Part shown: one piece after another, positions 12,051-25,458 of the stretch | How the letters are laid out: each line of letters opens with the position of its first letter | How positions within the stretch are numbered: position 1 is the first letter of the stretch | From: Leucogyrophana mollusca | Taxonomy: Eukaryota > Basidiomycota > Agaricomycetes > Boletales | Length of the DNA stretch: 64,000 bases | NCBI GenBank assembly: GCA_021014945.1 | Contig: MU266336.1 | Location: forward strand, 124,001-188,000 | Direction: 5' to 3' | The notes under the pieces: model-generated | What the model was told of the DNA's origin: nothing | Database searches by the model: none | What the model saw: only the letters and a program-made list of their open reading frames with translations | Translations under genes and position numbers: made by a program

Positions 12051-14449
12051 ATGCATCTGACCCATTTCTTGGCAACACTCGCTTTGCTGCACGGCGCAGC
12101 TTCACAGCAGATTTATGATATCGTGGGCAGCTTTCGTTTGAAGATCCACAGGGTATTATTGACCTTCAAGACTAGATCCAAACGACGTGGGACCGTAGTC
12201 ATTTGCTGACCTACTTTCAGCCCACTCCCGATCCAATCAACTTTGTTGCCCCTGGTCCTATTGGAAGCGCCGATATTGTCATCGACGACTCTTCAGTGTA
12301 CCAGACGGTGTATGGCTTCGGCGCCGCGCTCAGTGAGTGAAGAGGTCCGGGATACCCAACGAGCCAGAACCTGACTGCCCCAAAGCCGATTCTTCTGCTG
12401 GACTGTTAAGCACTTTGAAGGTTCGTGCTGCCGGTCATGTTCTCGGTCAATTGTAGATCTGATCTTACTGTCCTTCTCATAGTCGCAGAACTCTGGATCT
12501 TACTGGAAGCTGATGGATTATCTCTTCAATGGTGATACTGACGATCGGAATCATTCATGCTGGCCACTGAATAGCTTCGCAATTTTAGCGACGGATGGTG
12601 CCAACGCTGCGGGCTTCTCCTATGTCCGTGTCCCACTCGGAGCCTCTGATTTTTCCACGCGTGGTGAGCTCATGTAGTTGAGCTTTTTATGTGCTTGCGT
12701 GAAACGTCTACCTTCGTAGCCTATAGTTACGATGATACCAGTGGAGATACATCCCTGAGCCATTTTAACATCGGCGTGGCTCCGTCTCAAGTGTTCTCCA
12801 TACTCGACGATATTTTGTCCATCAATAGCCAGGTGAGAGTGCACGTAGTACCTTGGTCACCAGTAAGTTTTCGTTCTTGCTTGTCAAAACGATCATCAGT
12901 CAACGCTATTTTTTTTTAGCCTGGATGGATGAAGAGCGGGGGCACCATGGATGGTGGTAGCCTAAACAGCCAATATATTTCGACCAGTGCGCCGACCAAA
13001 TTTCCTTGACTGAGGCTCCGTGCTCATGAATAACACCAGTGGCTACATACTTGCTCAAGAGCTTACAGGGCTTTAAGAGCAAAGGCATTCCCGTTTACGC
13101 CATAAGCATACAGGCGAGTTACCAACGCACTTTCCTCTTGGGCGCCCGTTAACCACCCCCGACGACACAATCATTCACCTAGAATGAGCCTGAGAACAGC
13201 AACCCAACGTACCCAACATGCACTATGCCAGTTGCTACTCATGCGCAAATTGGGTTGGCGCTGAGGACGCTCATGAACAACAATGGTTTCTCAAGCACGA
13301 AGCTCATTGGGTATGAGCACAACTGGAGCGACGCAGCGAACTACCCTGTGCAACTTGCAAGTGGAGGTTTTGTTCTTTGGAACACTCCAGCTTACGCGAT
13401 TACAATCGCTAGATGCAACAAGCCGGAAGTGCCTTTGCTGGAGTAGCATTCCATTGCTATGAGGGTACCGTTAGTGAGCAGGCGAAGTTCACGTCTCAGT
13501 ATCCTGACAAGGTGCGCAGTATCCTGCTCGGCGAATAGTACCCATACATCCTGGCTCTACACCTTAGGAAGTATATTTTACGGAGTGTAGTGGCGAGAAC
13601 GGCTCCGACTGGTGGAGTGACATCAAGGTGAGCCGTGCCGCCTAAGAAAATTTAGTATCATTTGTCTCATCGGCTTGAGCAGTGGTATATGGACAACCTG
13701 CACGTCTCTTGCCGTTCGTTGTTCACTAGCTTGAGCTGACCTGTTTAAATTACCCAGATTCATCGGCAGCATATCTTACGGGGCCTCATCCGGGCTCATG
13801 TGGAACTTGGCCCTCGACGGGAATGGTAATCCAAAGCTTCCTGGCACCACCAGCTGTGGCGGCCCAGGGTGTCGTGGGGTCGTACAGATTAACAGCGATG
13901 CCACCTGGAGCGTGAACCAAGAATGTTCGTGTTTTCTCGGTTTTGCCTGTACGCGGATTGAAGGCTTTGGCAGTTTACACTCTGGGCCAGGCATCGAAAG
14001 CCATCATCCCTCGCGACCACGGTGGTCCGTGGGGAAAGCGAATTGGCGTGACGGTTGGTGGCTCGCTTGACTGGGCTTTAGTTGTTGGAGCATATGTCAC
14101 TGGCCGTGTCTCATCTACGGACTGGGACAGATACAGCATCGTGGTACTCAACTGGTGTGTTTGACGTTTGGGACCTGTGGGTTGTGTGCTGATGTCTTGT
14201 AGGGATGATAGCGCGTCATCTGGGTGGAATCCTCAGCCTGTGAAGGCGACTATTGAATTCAGGGGCATGCAGGTATGCCACTGAGATCTTTTGGAGACAA
14301 TAGCTTACTCGATTTTGCAGGCGACCTATACGTTCCCTGTTGGCGTTACCACGTTATGGTGGTATGCTGAGCCGACGAGTCTAACGAATCAAGGCTTGGT
14401 GGTCCAGGAGGCTGGAGCTATACCTATGTCTTTTTATGCCACAAGCTAA
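12051..14449 (+). CDS. Secreted GH30 endo-beta-1,6-glucanase, 16 exons
   Basis: join(12051..12122,12176..12332,12386..12420,12483..12531,12589..12663,12720..12862,12920..12986,13040..13113,13183..13356,13413..13511,13568..13627,13683..13699,13758..13924,13974..14154,14203..14272,14321..14449), 522 residues. A signal peptide starts MHLTHFLATLALLHGAAS. Diagnostic GH30 blocks follow in order: GFGAAL, TDGANAAGFSYVRVPLGASD, VVPWSPPGWMK, NEPEN (acid/base Glu226), VYFTECSGENGSDWW (nucleophile Glu321), GLMWNLALDGNGNPKLPG, and a C-terminal beta-domain ending IPMSFYATS. The enzyme cleaves beta-1,6-glucan of fungal walls, fitting cell-wall remodelling or attack on other fungi. Twelve introns are GT-AG. 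Those at 13114, 13357 and 13700 need GC donors, the third with a weak consensus. Every junction restores both frame and family sequence, so I read the gene as intact. Early decay of those donors is the alternative. Confidence 0.85.
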
Positions 14450-15132
14450 ATGCACTTCTACTCAACCAAGACACGTTGGATACGAGTTTTATGACAACCT
14501 TTCTGCTATATGGTCTAAAATCTTCCTGAGATGGCGACGAGGTACGACCATGAGATCAAGAATGAGCGGATATAGGGCCTAGAAAGTGTTGTCCACAGAA
14601 CCCATCAAAGCACAAGAATCCGACGTGTAGACGTCCTTCCGCTAGCGTAAATTGAGCAGGTTGGCTCGACTTGTTTGAGAGTCGTTTGCTTGTCGTATGG
14701 TGATTGCAGTGGAATGAGGCAAATTTTTGCTATACCCTATCAATAACGAAGTGCTACTTCAGTCTTCACCGAGAGTCAAGGGGTCATGTCGGTGGTTCTT
14801 CTGCTCCATCGAATCGATGGGCGAGATTTCCCAGCAGCACTTCACGAAGTCTAGGCGTTGGGGCTTTGGGGCCGGTGCTAACGATTATCTGTGTTCGTCG
14901 AAGAGGTGGGCGAGAGCACTGAGAGGACCGTGAAAGGCGCTGCAAGCTTGCAAGCCACGACGCAGCCACGCGATCTGTTTTACCTTGTTTGTTCCCGAGC
15001 GGTCTCTCTTTTACGAACACGTCGGTGAGTTCTCCGCAATAAGAGGACTGCGATATTTCTTCTCTTCTTATTCTTTTTTGAGGTGGGGATTCAACTCGAA
15101 GTCGCAGGTAAAGCCGGTCGAACTCGTCAGAA
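14450..15132. other. Intergenic between GH30 and sec23 genes
   Basis: About 680 bp containing the GH30 3' flank and the sec23 promoter. A pyrimidine-rich run (tttcttctcttcttattc, near 15055) lies about 70 bp upstream of the sec23 start codon, a common feature of strongly expressed fungal promoters. No coding potential. Confidence 0.5.
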
Positions 15133-17909
<2,777 letters not shown>

Positions 17910-18486
17910 TTGGTTCTGGAACAGACGTTTTAGATTTCGTTGTTATCACCTTTTCTCTGCTAAAACTTAGGCTTATTCCCCTTTGTTCACTTCGAGTTCT
18001 GAGGCTTTGATTCCTATTCTATGTCACATTGTCGGTAGCTTATATCGCACACTTCGCCAATGTTGTTATAGCCCCCATCACTAAGTCACGTTGATATCCG
18101 CCATGGTAGCTGCCAGCAGGGCGTGCGCGTAAAGATGGACACCACCCCAGAAGCAAACAAGGCTGACCGGAGCCACCACTAGACGCCCGATGTCGAGTAT
18201 GAGAGACTTGGTCAACACCGAAACACCGAGGGCCTAACACGTAGAGAATATTCTTGGTCGCACGCTAGAGACCTATTCATGCTAAGACGAACCAGCAGCC
18301 CAGCACGGGACAACGAAAAGCGAGCGTTCCAGCATCAGTTTACACCAAGAAGCCGGCGACTGGACGGTATTCTCACAAACTGAGGGAAGTATTCGAATAT
18401 TACAGGGTTTCCTTGCCCTACTATCTTTTGATTGGGGTGTGGATGATACAGCAAGCGATCGAGCAAGTGGCCAATGTATGTGACCT
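17910..18486. other. Convergent intergenic region between sec23 and DAM1
   Basis: About 580 bp between two 3' ends. It contains only short frames without motifs. No terminator-specific signal stands out beyond A/T-rich stretches just past each stop codon. Confidence 0.5.
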
Positions 18487-19630
18487 TTAAGTAAGTCCTT
18501 GCCAGTGATATAACACTGAGCCCTGTGTAAGTAATGAACCACTGAACAATGTGAACTCAAGCAGACGGGATATAACACCGACCGTACTGTTATCTTTCTG
18601 GACTACTTTTCTGTTGACAAGCGCGATAAGACATTTGTTCACTCTAGCTTGATTGAGATCGGGAGGAGTGATCAGTTCAATGACTAGTGGAGATGTTTGA
18701 GTTGCGAGCTTCAAAAACAATTTAGGTACGAACGTTTAACGCCTCGTCCGTCACTATCCATCATGGCTTCTATGACGACTTCCATATTGCGACGGAGGCC
18801 CTGCATTGACCGATATGATATTCCAAGCAAGACAAACACACACTTTAGACTTACAGGATCATTGCCCCGGAATTCCAGCGGTAGGCAGGATACTATCCTC
18901 TCAACAGCAATCTAGGCGAGCGTAGACAAAATGAAAACAAAACAAAACTTGAGTGTCTCTGGCTTACAGATCGTTCTTTCTTCTCTTTGGGCGTTAGCTT
19001 CTGCTTGCCTTTCTTCTTGGGCTTTGCGGTCGACTTTGTGGTCGTAGTCGAGACATTGGTATTGGTAAGGGTAGCGTAAGTTGTCTCGAACTCGCCGAGA
19101 TCTGTGTAGGTGGTCTTGTCCGGATCTGGCTCTGCCTGCATCGGTGGTGGAGGTGGAGGGATTGCTCTCAAAGCGGCTTCCGCGGCAAGAGCGTCTTCCT
19201 CTGTGGAGGCAGTAGGTAGTGAGCGAATCGGTCCAGCAATGAATGGGACGAATGACCACTGACCCGCTCTCCGCCTTGCAAGTCGAAATGATACGTCCGT
19301 TGGCGCCTGATGGTTCTGAGCATGTGAGTATGCACAACATCTCTGCTACAGACGAACCTGTGGCCAATCTGTCGTCAATGCGTTCATGTCCATCACATAT
19401 AACCAACTCGCGAAGCTTTCATTAAACATGCGCAAAGAATCACTCAGGTTCTTTAAACCCTCGACGTTGGCCTGCAGAGCCTCTGTCTCGTCTAGGAGCT
19501 CGGACATGACGGGCTCGAGAAATCCGAGACCATGGGGTGCATCAGAATTTGCCCCAGACCGAGAAAGTGCAAAGAGGGAGCCCTGCGATATACGCCTTAG
19601 TGGCGTTCGGTGTGGTGTCTGGCCAGGCAT
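18487..19630 (-). CDS. DAM1: DASH/Dam1 complex subunit Dam1 with C-terminal winged-helix-like extension
   Basis: complement(join(18487..18522,18583..18683,18734..18800,18855..18911,18968..19200,19264..19315,19358..19630)), 272 residues. Residues 1-95 hold the Dam1 core: TPLRRISQGSLFALS, then FLEPVMSELLDETEALQANV and LSDSLRMFNESFASWLYVMD, the family's paired helices. Dam1 helps the DASH ring couple kinetochores to microtubule plus ends. A proline run and a Lys-rich linker (KPKKKGKQKLTPKEKKERS) follow. The final ~90 residues (ERIVSCLPLEFRGNDP, then LIELITPPDLNQARVNKCL, VNRKVVQKDNST, SVLYHWQGLT) look like a winged helix-turn-helix. All six introns are GT-AG and in frame; the smallest is 42 nt. 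An upstream in-frame region begins with GTG, so I chose ATG 19630. The C-terminal exons rest on frame and fold logic more than on certain homology. Confidence 0.82.
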
Positions 19631-20005
19631 TGGATGTGGCGAAGGCAAGAAATCAGGCACCACGTGGGAGACGCGACGCGCCAGGTGGCTCGAGGCGATA
19701 AGTGGAATTTAAGTTTCGAGGTCATAAGCTTAGATTACAAAATGCTTCAGCCAAAGCCCGTCTCATGTCGGTACCACGCGCTATATTATAACAAAGGTTC
19801 AGGGGAGGAGGAAGTGCAGATTTGTCATTGTTGGGTATCGAGGCCTACTCTGATAGCCGAAGCGATGAGAGAAAGCCCCCAGCCATACGCTTCACAGGGG
19901 ATATGCGTGGCGAGGACCTGCGCCGGTGTGTAGGGGGTAAGCGAGTCGAGACATCCACACTCGCCACTGCCGACAAAGATACCACAGATTAGATATTGTA
20001 CATAC
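19631..20005. other. Short intergenic region upstream of DAM1
   Basis: 375 bp between the DAM1 start and the last recognisable exon of the truncated integrase-type gene. It should hold the DAM1 promoter. Frames continuing from the upstream fragment hit stops and show no integrase-core residues. Confidence 0.5.
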
Positions 20006-20670
20006 ATTGAGCGGTCCCAGGTTCATCAGCATTAGCCCTTGGTTTCTTGATCGAGGTGTCTCGAGAAGCAAAGCCGTCGGGATCTTGTTTAAGCATCTCC
20101 TTTCTGATATAATCCCTATGCGAAAAACCCACTGTAGGTTCGCAAAGCAGACCGAAAGGAATTCAGAACTTCGTACCTCGTCAGATGGATTCCAGTCTCG
20201 CGAGCAATAATTTGCTTGATCATTCTGGGACCAAGCTTCTTGGAAGTGTCTTTCGCCATTTGGGTGAATATCAGCTGACGCTTGACATTCTCAGGGAGCT
20301 GGCGCGTGGTCACACCGCTGGCGTATAGACCTAAGGCTCTTCGACGCCGTGCAACTGAGCTTTCACTTAAGCAAAGTCAGCATAGCCGGAAAGGAGAGAA
20401 GCGAGGAAAACGAGATCAACCTCAATTTGATGCCATGCTCTTCAAGGAGGAGCTGGCTGATCTTCCGCTTGTCGAAGACCTCTCGTCGCTGGTACTCATA
20501 CAGGAGCTGCGTGACGTGATTATCGTTCTTCGGCGCTAATGTTTACAAGTATCGGTCGAACCACGGTCAATTAATCACAAATTGGAGCACGCACGGCAGT
20601 CCTTGTGCTGATTCCTTCCAGTGGGATTCCTATTGTGTTTCGCGGGTGACTCTCCAGGCTCTCCCGCCAT
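20006..20670 (-). pseudogene. Truncated integrase-type element gene, N-terminal DNA-binding exons only
   Basis: Exons complement(20006..20115, 20177..20365, 20421..20535, 20595..20670) join in frame through three GT-AG introns (61, 55 and 59 nt) to about 163 residues starting MAGEPGESPAKHNRNPTGRN. Blocks resemble the N-terminal half of Agaricomycete proteins that carry an integrase core after a helix-turn-helix region: DCPPKNDNHV, KRKISQLLLEEHGIKLSESS, VARRRRALGLYASGVTTRQL, LGPRMIKQIIARETGIHLTR, DYIRKEMLKQDPDGF. After ANADEPGTAQ a gtatgt donor follows, but no exon with the expected integrase catalytic residues lies before the DAM1 start. The gene is therefore cut short at its 3' side. The absence of stops or frameshifts in what remains argues for recent truncation, or for a small protein still in use. 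Family assignment is from memory of similar proteins. Confidence 0.6.
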
Positions 20671-21826
20671 ACGGGCTTTGAGGACGAGGCAGCGTGTGAC
20701 CGGCTGTCGCCCGTTGTAAAGCGACTTCGCGTTGACTGACTTGGTTTTCAACAGATAGCCCACCGTATTTACTATTTGGCTGCCAGTGTCCAATTTGGCA
20801 GGCCTTAAACAAGTTAGTTCCATTTTCGAATGCGATTGTTTGGCTACAGCCTCTGATCCAAATATCACCTCTCGACTGGCTGAATTTGCACCTTCTCCTT
20901 CTCTTACTATTTCGATGGCGCCACACAGCTGGAACCATCAGTTCCTGGTGTCAACACTAATGTATTCTGCCTTGCGAAATATGGCGTTACTTATGGATCC
21001 CTTTGTCAAGGCGAAGTTTCAAATCATATAGGAGGCTCCATCTAAGACTTAGACTAGCAAGCGCTCAGCGAGCAACTTTCTGAGCACACTGGGCAGCGCT
21101 TGCCCAATATCTAATGACTGTTACCCCTCAGCCCTGGGCGCGCTTGCACGGCAATCTGTCACACCCCCGCTCGGATGTACGGTGATTGAACTGTTTGGGT
21201 ATTTTCATAGTAGGCCACACCTTCCGGTCGTCGCTTGTCGTGTATATCCTTCTTTATGGTTACCTTCTTTCCGTGCGCATCTGTTCTTCGTGTCCCTTCT
21301 GTCTTTCGTCTGCTCTCCGCACCATTCCAGACGCCTCACACACCCGCTCGAGGGCCTAGACAGGGTCGTCATTGAACCATCGAGTGAATACTATCATCGA
21401 TGTACTTCTCGCAAGACCAATGTCTCAGGATAGTGCCAATATTCGTCTATTTGTTCAACAACGTAGATGTTCGTGAAAGCGAGGGTTACCTCCTCCGGGT
21501 GATGATTCAGTCGGGGGGCTGGGGGAAGCCCGACTCAGCTGTTAACGATGCCATGACTGCCGCCAACTGATGATGGACAGGTACTTGACGACCAAGCGCC
21601 TGCAGACCAGGTCGGCACCGAGGAAAATCTAAATCGCTGTTGTTCACCGAAGGTCGAGCCATATTGCTAGTTGATACAGGCGCATTGGAAGCAATCAACC
21701 AGGTCCAAACAGCAGTGGCGTATAATATTTGCAGGGGAAGATAGTAGTAAAGGATTCCACGCCGAGTTCATGTTAATACAGCATTATCTTACAAAGGCCT
21801 TCCATGGTCGACCACAGCTGCCTTGC
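20671..21826. other. Intergenic, 1.15 kb, no recognised gene
   Basis: Between the 5' end of the truncated integrase-type gene and the 3' end of the next minus-strand gene. Short frames only. I see no continuation of the integrase-type gene and no inverted repeats. Confidence 0.5.
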
Positions 21827-22720
21827 TCATTCCTCCACCTTCATGACTCTCAGCCCCGACAACTTCTTGTGGATGGTGCGCAACCTGTCCCTGGATGACG
21901 CGAGGTCCATGCGTATAGCTTTGGTCCAGGCTATCGGCTGGCCTGCAATGGCGTGGCTCTCTGCGGACTGTTCGATCATCGCCATTTCTTGAGCAACGTT
22001 GGCGCGTGTGAGAGTGGCATTTGACCAGTAGGGACCACTCGTGGCAATGACGACGATCCATTCCTGATCTTTATATTGCAGGAACAAGTGCGCCGCTTGC
22101 CACACTACATCGTACATGGCTTCTTGCAAGAGGACAGTGAGCCCTGCCTGGGCAGCGTCGCCCGTTGTAGTGCGGCTTGTGTACCGCTTCTGCTCGACTA
22201 TGAGGGGAATGATCAAGCTGCGAATCCCATAGCCCCCGTTGCGTGCCGTTGGCTTCTTCACAGGTAGCGCGTCAATGCATAGCACGGCGAAATCGGTGAT
22301 GACACCTTTGGCGGTGGGCTCTGGTTGGGTGGAGGCGGTGGAATTCGACAGGTTTGCCAGAATCTCTACCGTACTTTGGTCGTCTTCGCGATATGCAGCA
22401 TGCAAGATAGGACCAGCAGCAGGGGGCACTTCGACACCTTCTTCGAAATCTTCACCTTCGAGTGCGTTTTCGTCCTCCAAATGCCCCTGTGCCAGGAGCT
22501 CATCCAAATATTCTTGTGTGACGTAAATGGGGAATTGAGGACAGACAATAAAGTTGGGGAGATCTGCCGTAAGATCGATGAGGCCGTGATTGATAAAAGC
22601 ATACCAGTGGGCCTCCAGGTTGCGTTTGTTCCAGTCCCGCGAGAAACCGAAGGTTTTGGCGAGGACGCCTTTTCGAGCACTTTTTGGAGTAAATCCAGGG
22701 AGCTGCCAATTACGGGACAT
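21827..22720 (-). CDS. Conserved orphan, possible PD-(D/E)XK nuclease-like fold
   Basis: Single-exon gene of 297 residues, ATG at 22720. Not assignable to a named family. Visible features are an N-terminal region with NLEAHWYAFINHGLIDL, an acidic middle (LEDENALEGEDFEEGVEVPP), and a core with ITDFAVL (Asp143) followed by SLIIPLIVEQKR (Glu176, Lys178). This D...ExK spacing at the end of hydrophobic strands is like the PD-(D/E)XK nuclease fold, with helices after it (VLLQEAMYDVVWQAAHLFL). There is no signal peptide or membrane segment. Similar proteins occur, as far as I recall, in many copies in Agaricomycete genomes with no known role. It shares a divergent intergenic region with the small gene at 23215. 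Nuclease activity is only a structural guess. Confidence 0.7.
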   Translation of the reverse strand: MSRNWQLPGFTPKSARKGVLAKTFGFSRDWNKRNLEAHWYAFINHGLIDLTADLPNFIVCPQFPIYVTQEYLDELLAQGHLEDENALEGEDFEEGVEVPPAAGPILHAAYREDDQSTVEILANLSNSTASTQPEPTAKGVITDFAVLCIDALPVKKPTARNGGYGIRSLIIPLIVEQKRYTSRTTTGDAAQAGLTVLLQEAMYDVVWQAAHLFLQYKDQEWIVVIATSGPYWSNATLTRANVAQEMAMIEQSAESHAIAGQPIAWTKAIRMDLASSRDRLRTIHKKLSGLRVMKVEE

Positions 22721-23214
22721 GCTGGGGAGTGGTCACTGTTGCGTTTACTGCAGGGAAGGTCTGAAAGTTCTTGCCACGAAGAAACGAGAGACGCCAGTAC
22801 TTATAGGAGCCAGGGGTGGCTGAGCCCGAATCTGCCTGACAATAGACTCTCATTGAAAACCATAATGGGCCGATTGTGGCTATTGTTTGCCTGACATATG
22901 GGGAGAACAATAGGTGATATGTACAGCACAAGGAAACAAGAGGAGCAAAACATGGAAATAAAGGCAAAATGCAACGCGGCAATATGTGGCGGTGGCGTTT
23001 GGCCCCTGTGGCTTTGAATCACGTGCACGGTTGACTTTATATATAATCGCCGTGTCACTGTGTGGTTGATACAACACCAGACAACACCCCGCTTCCCCAC
23101 CGTGTGCAGAGCTTCATTCACCAACAATCACTTCGACCGAAAGTTTGTGAGTGCCAGCAAACACGCCCTCTCCATTTTCTAGAGTTGTACAACTGACTGG
23201 CTTAGAACACTAGA
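22721..23214. other. Divergent promoter region between two orphan genes
   Basis: 494 bp separating the start codons of the genes at 22720 (-) and 23215 (+). It contains a strong TATA-like element (listed separately) positioned for the plus-strand gene, and CCCC/GGGG-rich patches. No supported coding sequence. Confidence 0.6.
23036..23048 (+). promoter_or_regulatory. Probable TATA box of the 107-residue orphan gene
   Basis: The sequence tttatatataatc lies about 170 bp upstream of the ATG at 23215, a plausible distance for a fungal core promoter with a ~130 bp 5' leader. Confidence 0.5.
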
Positions 23215-23538
23215 ATGACTACCATGAATTGCCAGTGGGGCTATTTGCTGAATGACATAGACGTCATTGCGCATGGGAAAGCGAATGGTATCAAAGACGA
23301 TGACCCAAACATTCTGATCCATTCCATTAAATCCGTGTTGTACGCTGCCCGCGTCGGTCCTGAAGGCTGCCTCCGCAAAGTGCGCACCGCTAAAGGCAGA
23401 GAGTTCTGGGCTATCGCGTTCGCCAGCACTTTCGACGATAAACTGCCGAGGACGCCGCCGCCGCCGAAGGTGTATGCGAAACTGAAGGAAATTTTGGGCA
23501 AGGAGGGGGAACCAGGCTGGTACTATTCAGCGTACTGA
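23215..23538 (+). CDS. Small orphan protein, 107 residues
   Basis: Uninterrupted frame starting MTTMNCQWGYLLNDIDV and ending GWYYSAY. Not recognised. It has no signal peptide and no membrane segment. It contains one Pro run (RTPPPPPKVY) and is mildly basic in the middle (CLRKVRTAKGREFW). Support for a real gene comes from the TATA element upstream, the ATG in good context (aga ATG act) and codon use like that of neighbouring genes. It is divergent from the orphan at 21827-22720. Confidence 0.6.
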   Translation: MTTMNCQWGYLLNDIDVIAHGKANGIKDDDPNILIHSIKSVLYAARVGPEGCLRKVRTAKGREFWAIAFASTFDDKLPRTPPPPKVYAKLKEILGKEGEPGWYYSAY

Positions 23539-25458
23539 AGCACGCTGTAGGACTTATCCTGCCGTGATCTTGCAAATGATAATCGAGTACGTTTTGCCAC
23601 ATTTCCTTGGGTTTCAGCGCTTGCATCATGATGGCTAATTTGGCGTTGCTCGACAGAATTTTTGAGCTTCAAAGGTGCACCCCCCAAATGTATCACATTA
23701 GTCAATGTACCATTGTCGTATGCTGTGATTAAATATGCATTGGAGTGAGAATATCGTAGTGACGGTCTTCAATCCGTTGACGAAGATGAAGCGTTCGGCT
23801 TAGGATTTGTCTGCTCATTACAGACGCGAGGACTTCTTGACACGGGACACGTGACGCCGCGCCGAAGCGTAAGTTGTGCCCTGTTCAACTTGTGCCCTCC
23901 GACACCGTGACGGTCAGGCGTGGACCCTGCACAATGGTTGAACCCTTGCCGGATGGACGGCGCACATGGACCCAGTGCTTCTGGACTGCAACGCCGCTCA
24001 GAGTCCTGAAATCGACGGTAAGCGCCATCTGCATTGTGGGAGAGCCTCGAAAGTTGAAACTGACCTGCGTTTGGGGCCAGATATCCAGTGTCTAGCCGCC
24101 ATCAGACGAGGCTCTGCAAGGTCGAATGACCTTCAGCGGTACGGAACTCGAGACAAACCCATAAGCTCCACCCCTTCGAGCTTGTGGCATGTGACAGCCC
24201 ATGGAGATGGCCAACTTGCGCCTTGGTCGGATCAGGAACCTTGCAACACCGCGGGACTGGGCGCTATTGGCTGTTTGCAATTCAGTGGTGGGTAAAGTCG
24301 TCATAATGGCGCGATTGTACTGAAGAAAGTTGCAGTAGAAGACTCCGCATCGTAGTCCCCGTCGGTGCTCCTGAGAGCATTGGTTGACCTTTGACGTGGG
24401 TACGTGCCTCAAAGCGATGGAAACGAAGAGTGATGCGGGCCAAGGGAAGCTCAGTGGAGCAAAGAGTCGCGGGCCGTCGTCTCCTTTGAGTTTTTGGGCA
24501 TGAAGCATGCCGTGGAATGCAGAATGCCTGAGATCCCACCGCTCTCTGGAATGCCTCGTCATAGTCCATCCATCAATGCATCAAATTCCACTCAGCCAAC
24601 GCCGCTTCCGGATTTGGAATCAATGGCCCACTCTCCGTCCTTCCTGCTGCCGCCGGCGACGACTAACACTGCTGGCGCGCGCGCGCTTCCTATTCTACAC
24701 GCCTTTTTTTGCGGTTATACGATATTCTCAATACTGCTTGCCAGCCTTCCCACATACCGCCATCTCTGCAGCGGTAGGTGTTTCTTTATCCCCGCCAGTT
24801 CTTTAATGCTAAACCATTTCTCGGATCTCCTTTTCTTCACGATCTGATCACGCGACTCGGGGACCCAGTTTGGTTCTGTCGGGTTCTTTTCCACTGGTTC
24901 TTCGACATTGTTACTATACATGCTGCAAACGCCCATGTTGATACTAGCTGCGATTCTGTCCGTTGCTGACCGGCGGCAACTACGGCGGCATCGTTTTAGG
25001 TATCCATCTTTGTCTACGATTGTGGAAGCGAACGTGGGCGGTCGTACTACGGCACTAATATCCTTAACAAGGTCTAACAGCATCCTGATGGGAGAAGATC
25101 AAACTCTGCGTCCAGGTTCCGAGTCCATTGGGCTTCTACACCGACCTAACGTCGGATAATTGTCCCCGTGAAGCACGAACCACCTTGGGTAACTCTTATC
25201 TTCTCCAAGTTCTTGCCCTTTCATGTGCCTCAGCACATGGTGGATCCGAATTGGAATACCTCTCCGCGCGAACAATCAGATTGATTTTGATATTCTCCCG
25301 AGTTGCGTTTACTTGAGTCTACATGTCGTTATCAGGTGAAGCTCACTTGAAAAGAGGTCTAACAATAGGAAAAACGCTAGTTTCATTTCCGTCACCCCAC
25401 ATCTGTTAGGTTAGCAGGGCTAAAGTTCAGCTGTTCTGCGGCTTGCTGTAATCCCTGG
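23539..25458. other. Intergenic, 1.9 kb, no recognised gene
   Basis: The region contains several overlapping frames of 90-156 codons on both strands around 24090-24850. They overlap each other, lack motifs and cannot be extended by plausible splicing, so I do not call them. The right end is the OPT transporter promoter. Confidence 0.5.

Noticed and set aside
12051..14449. GH30 region as a pseudogene because of many in-frame stops
   Set aside because: All stops fall in introns that can be removed with consensus or GC-AG sites, giving one complete 522-residue frame; kept only as a minor alternative.
24092..24850. Frames of 95-156 codons on both strands
   Set aside because: They overlap each other, have no recognisable motif, and cannot be extended by consensus splicing.
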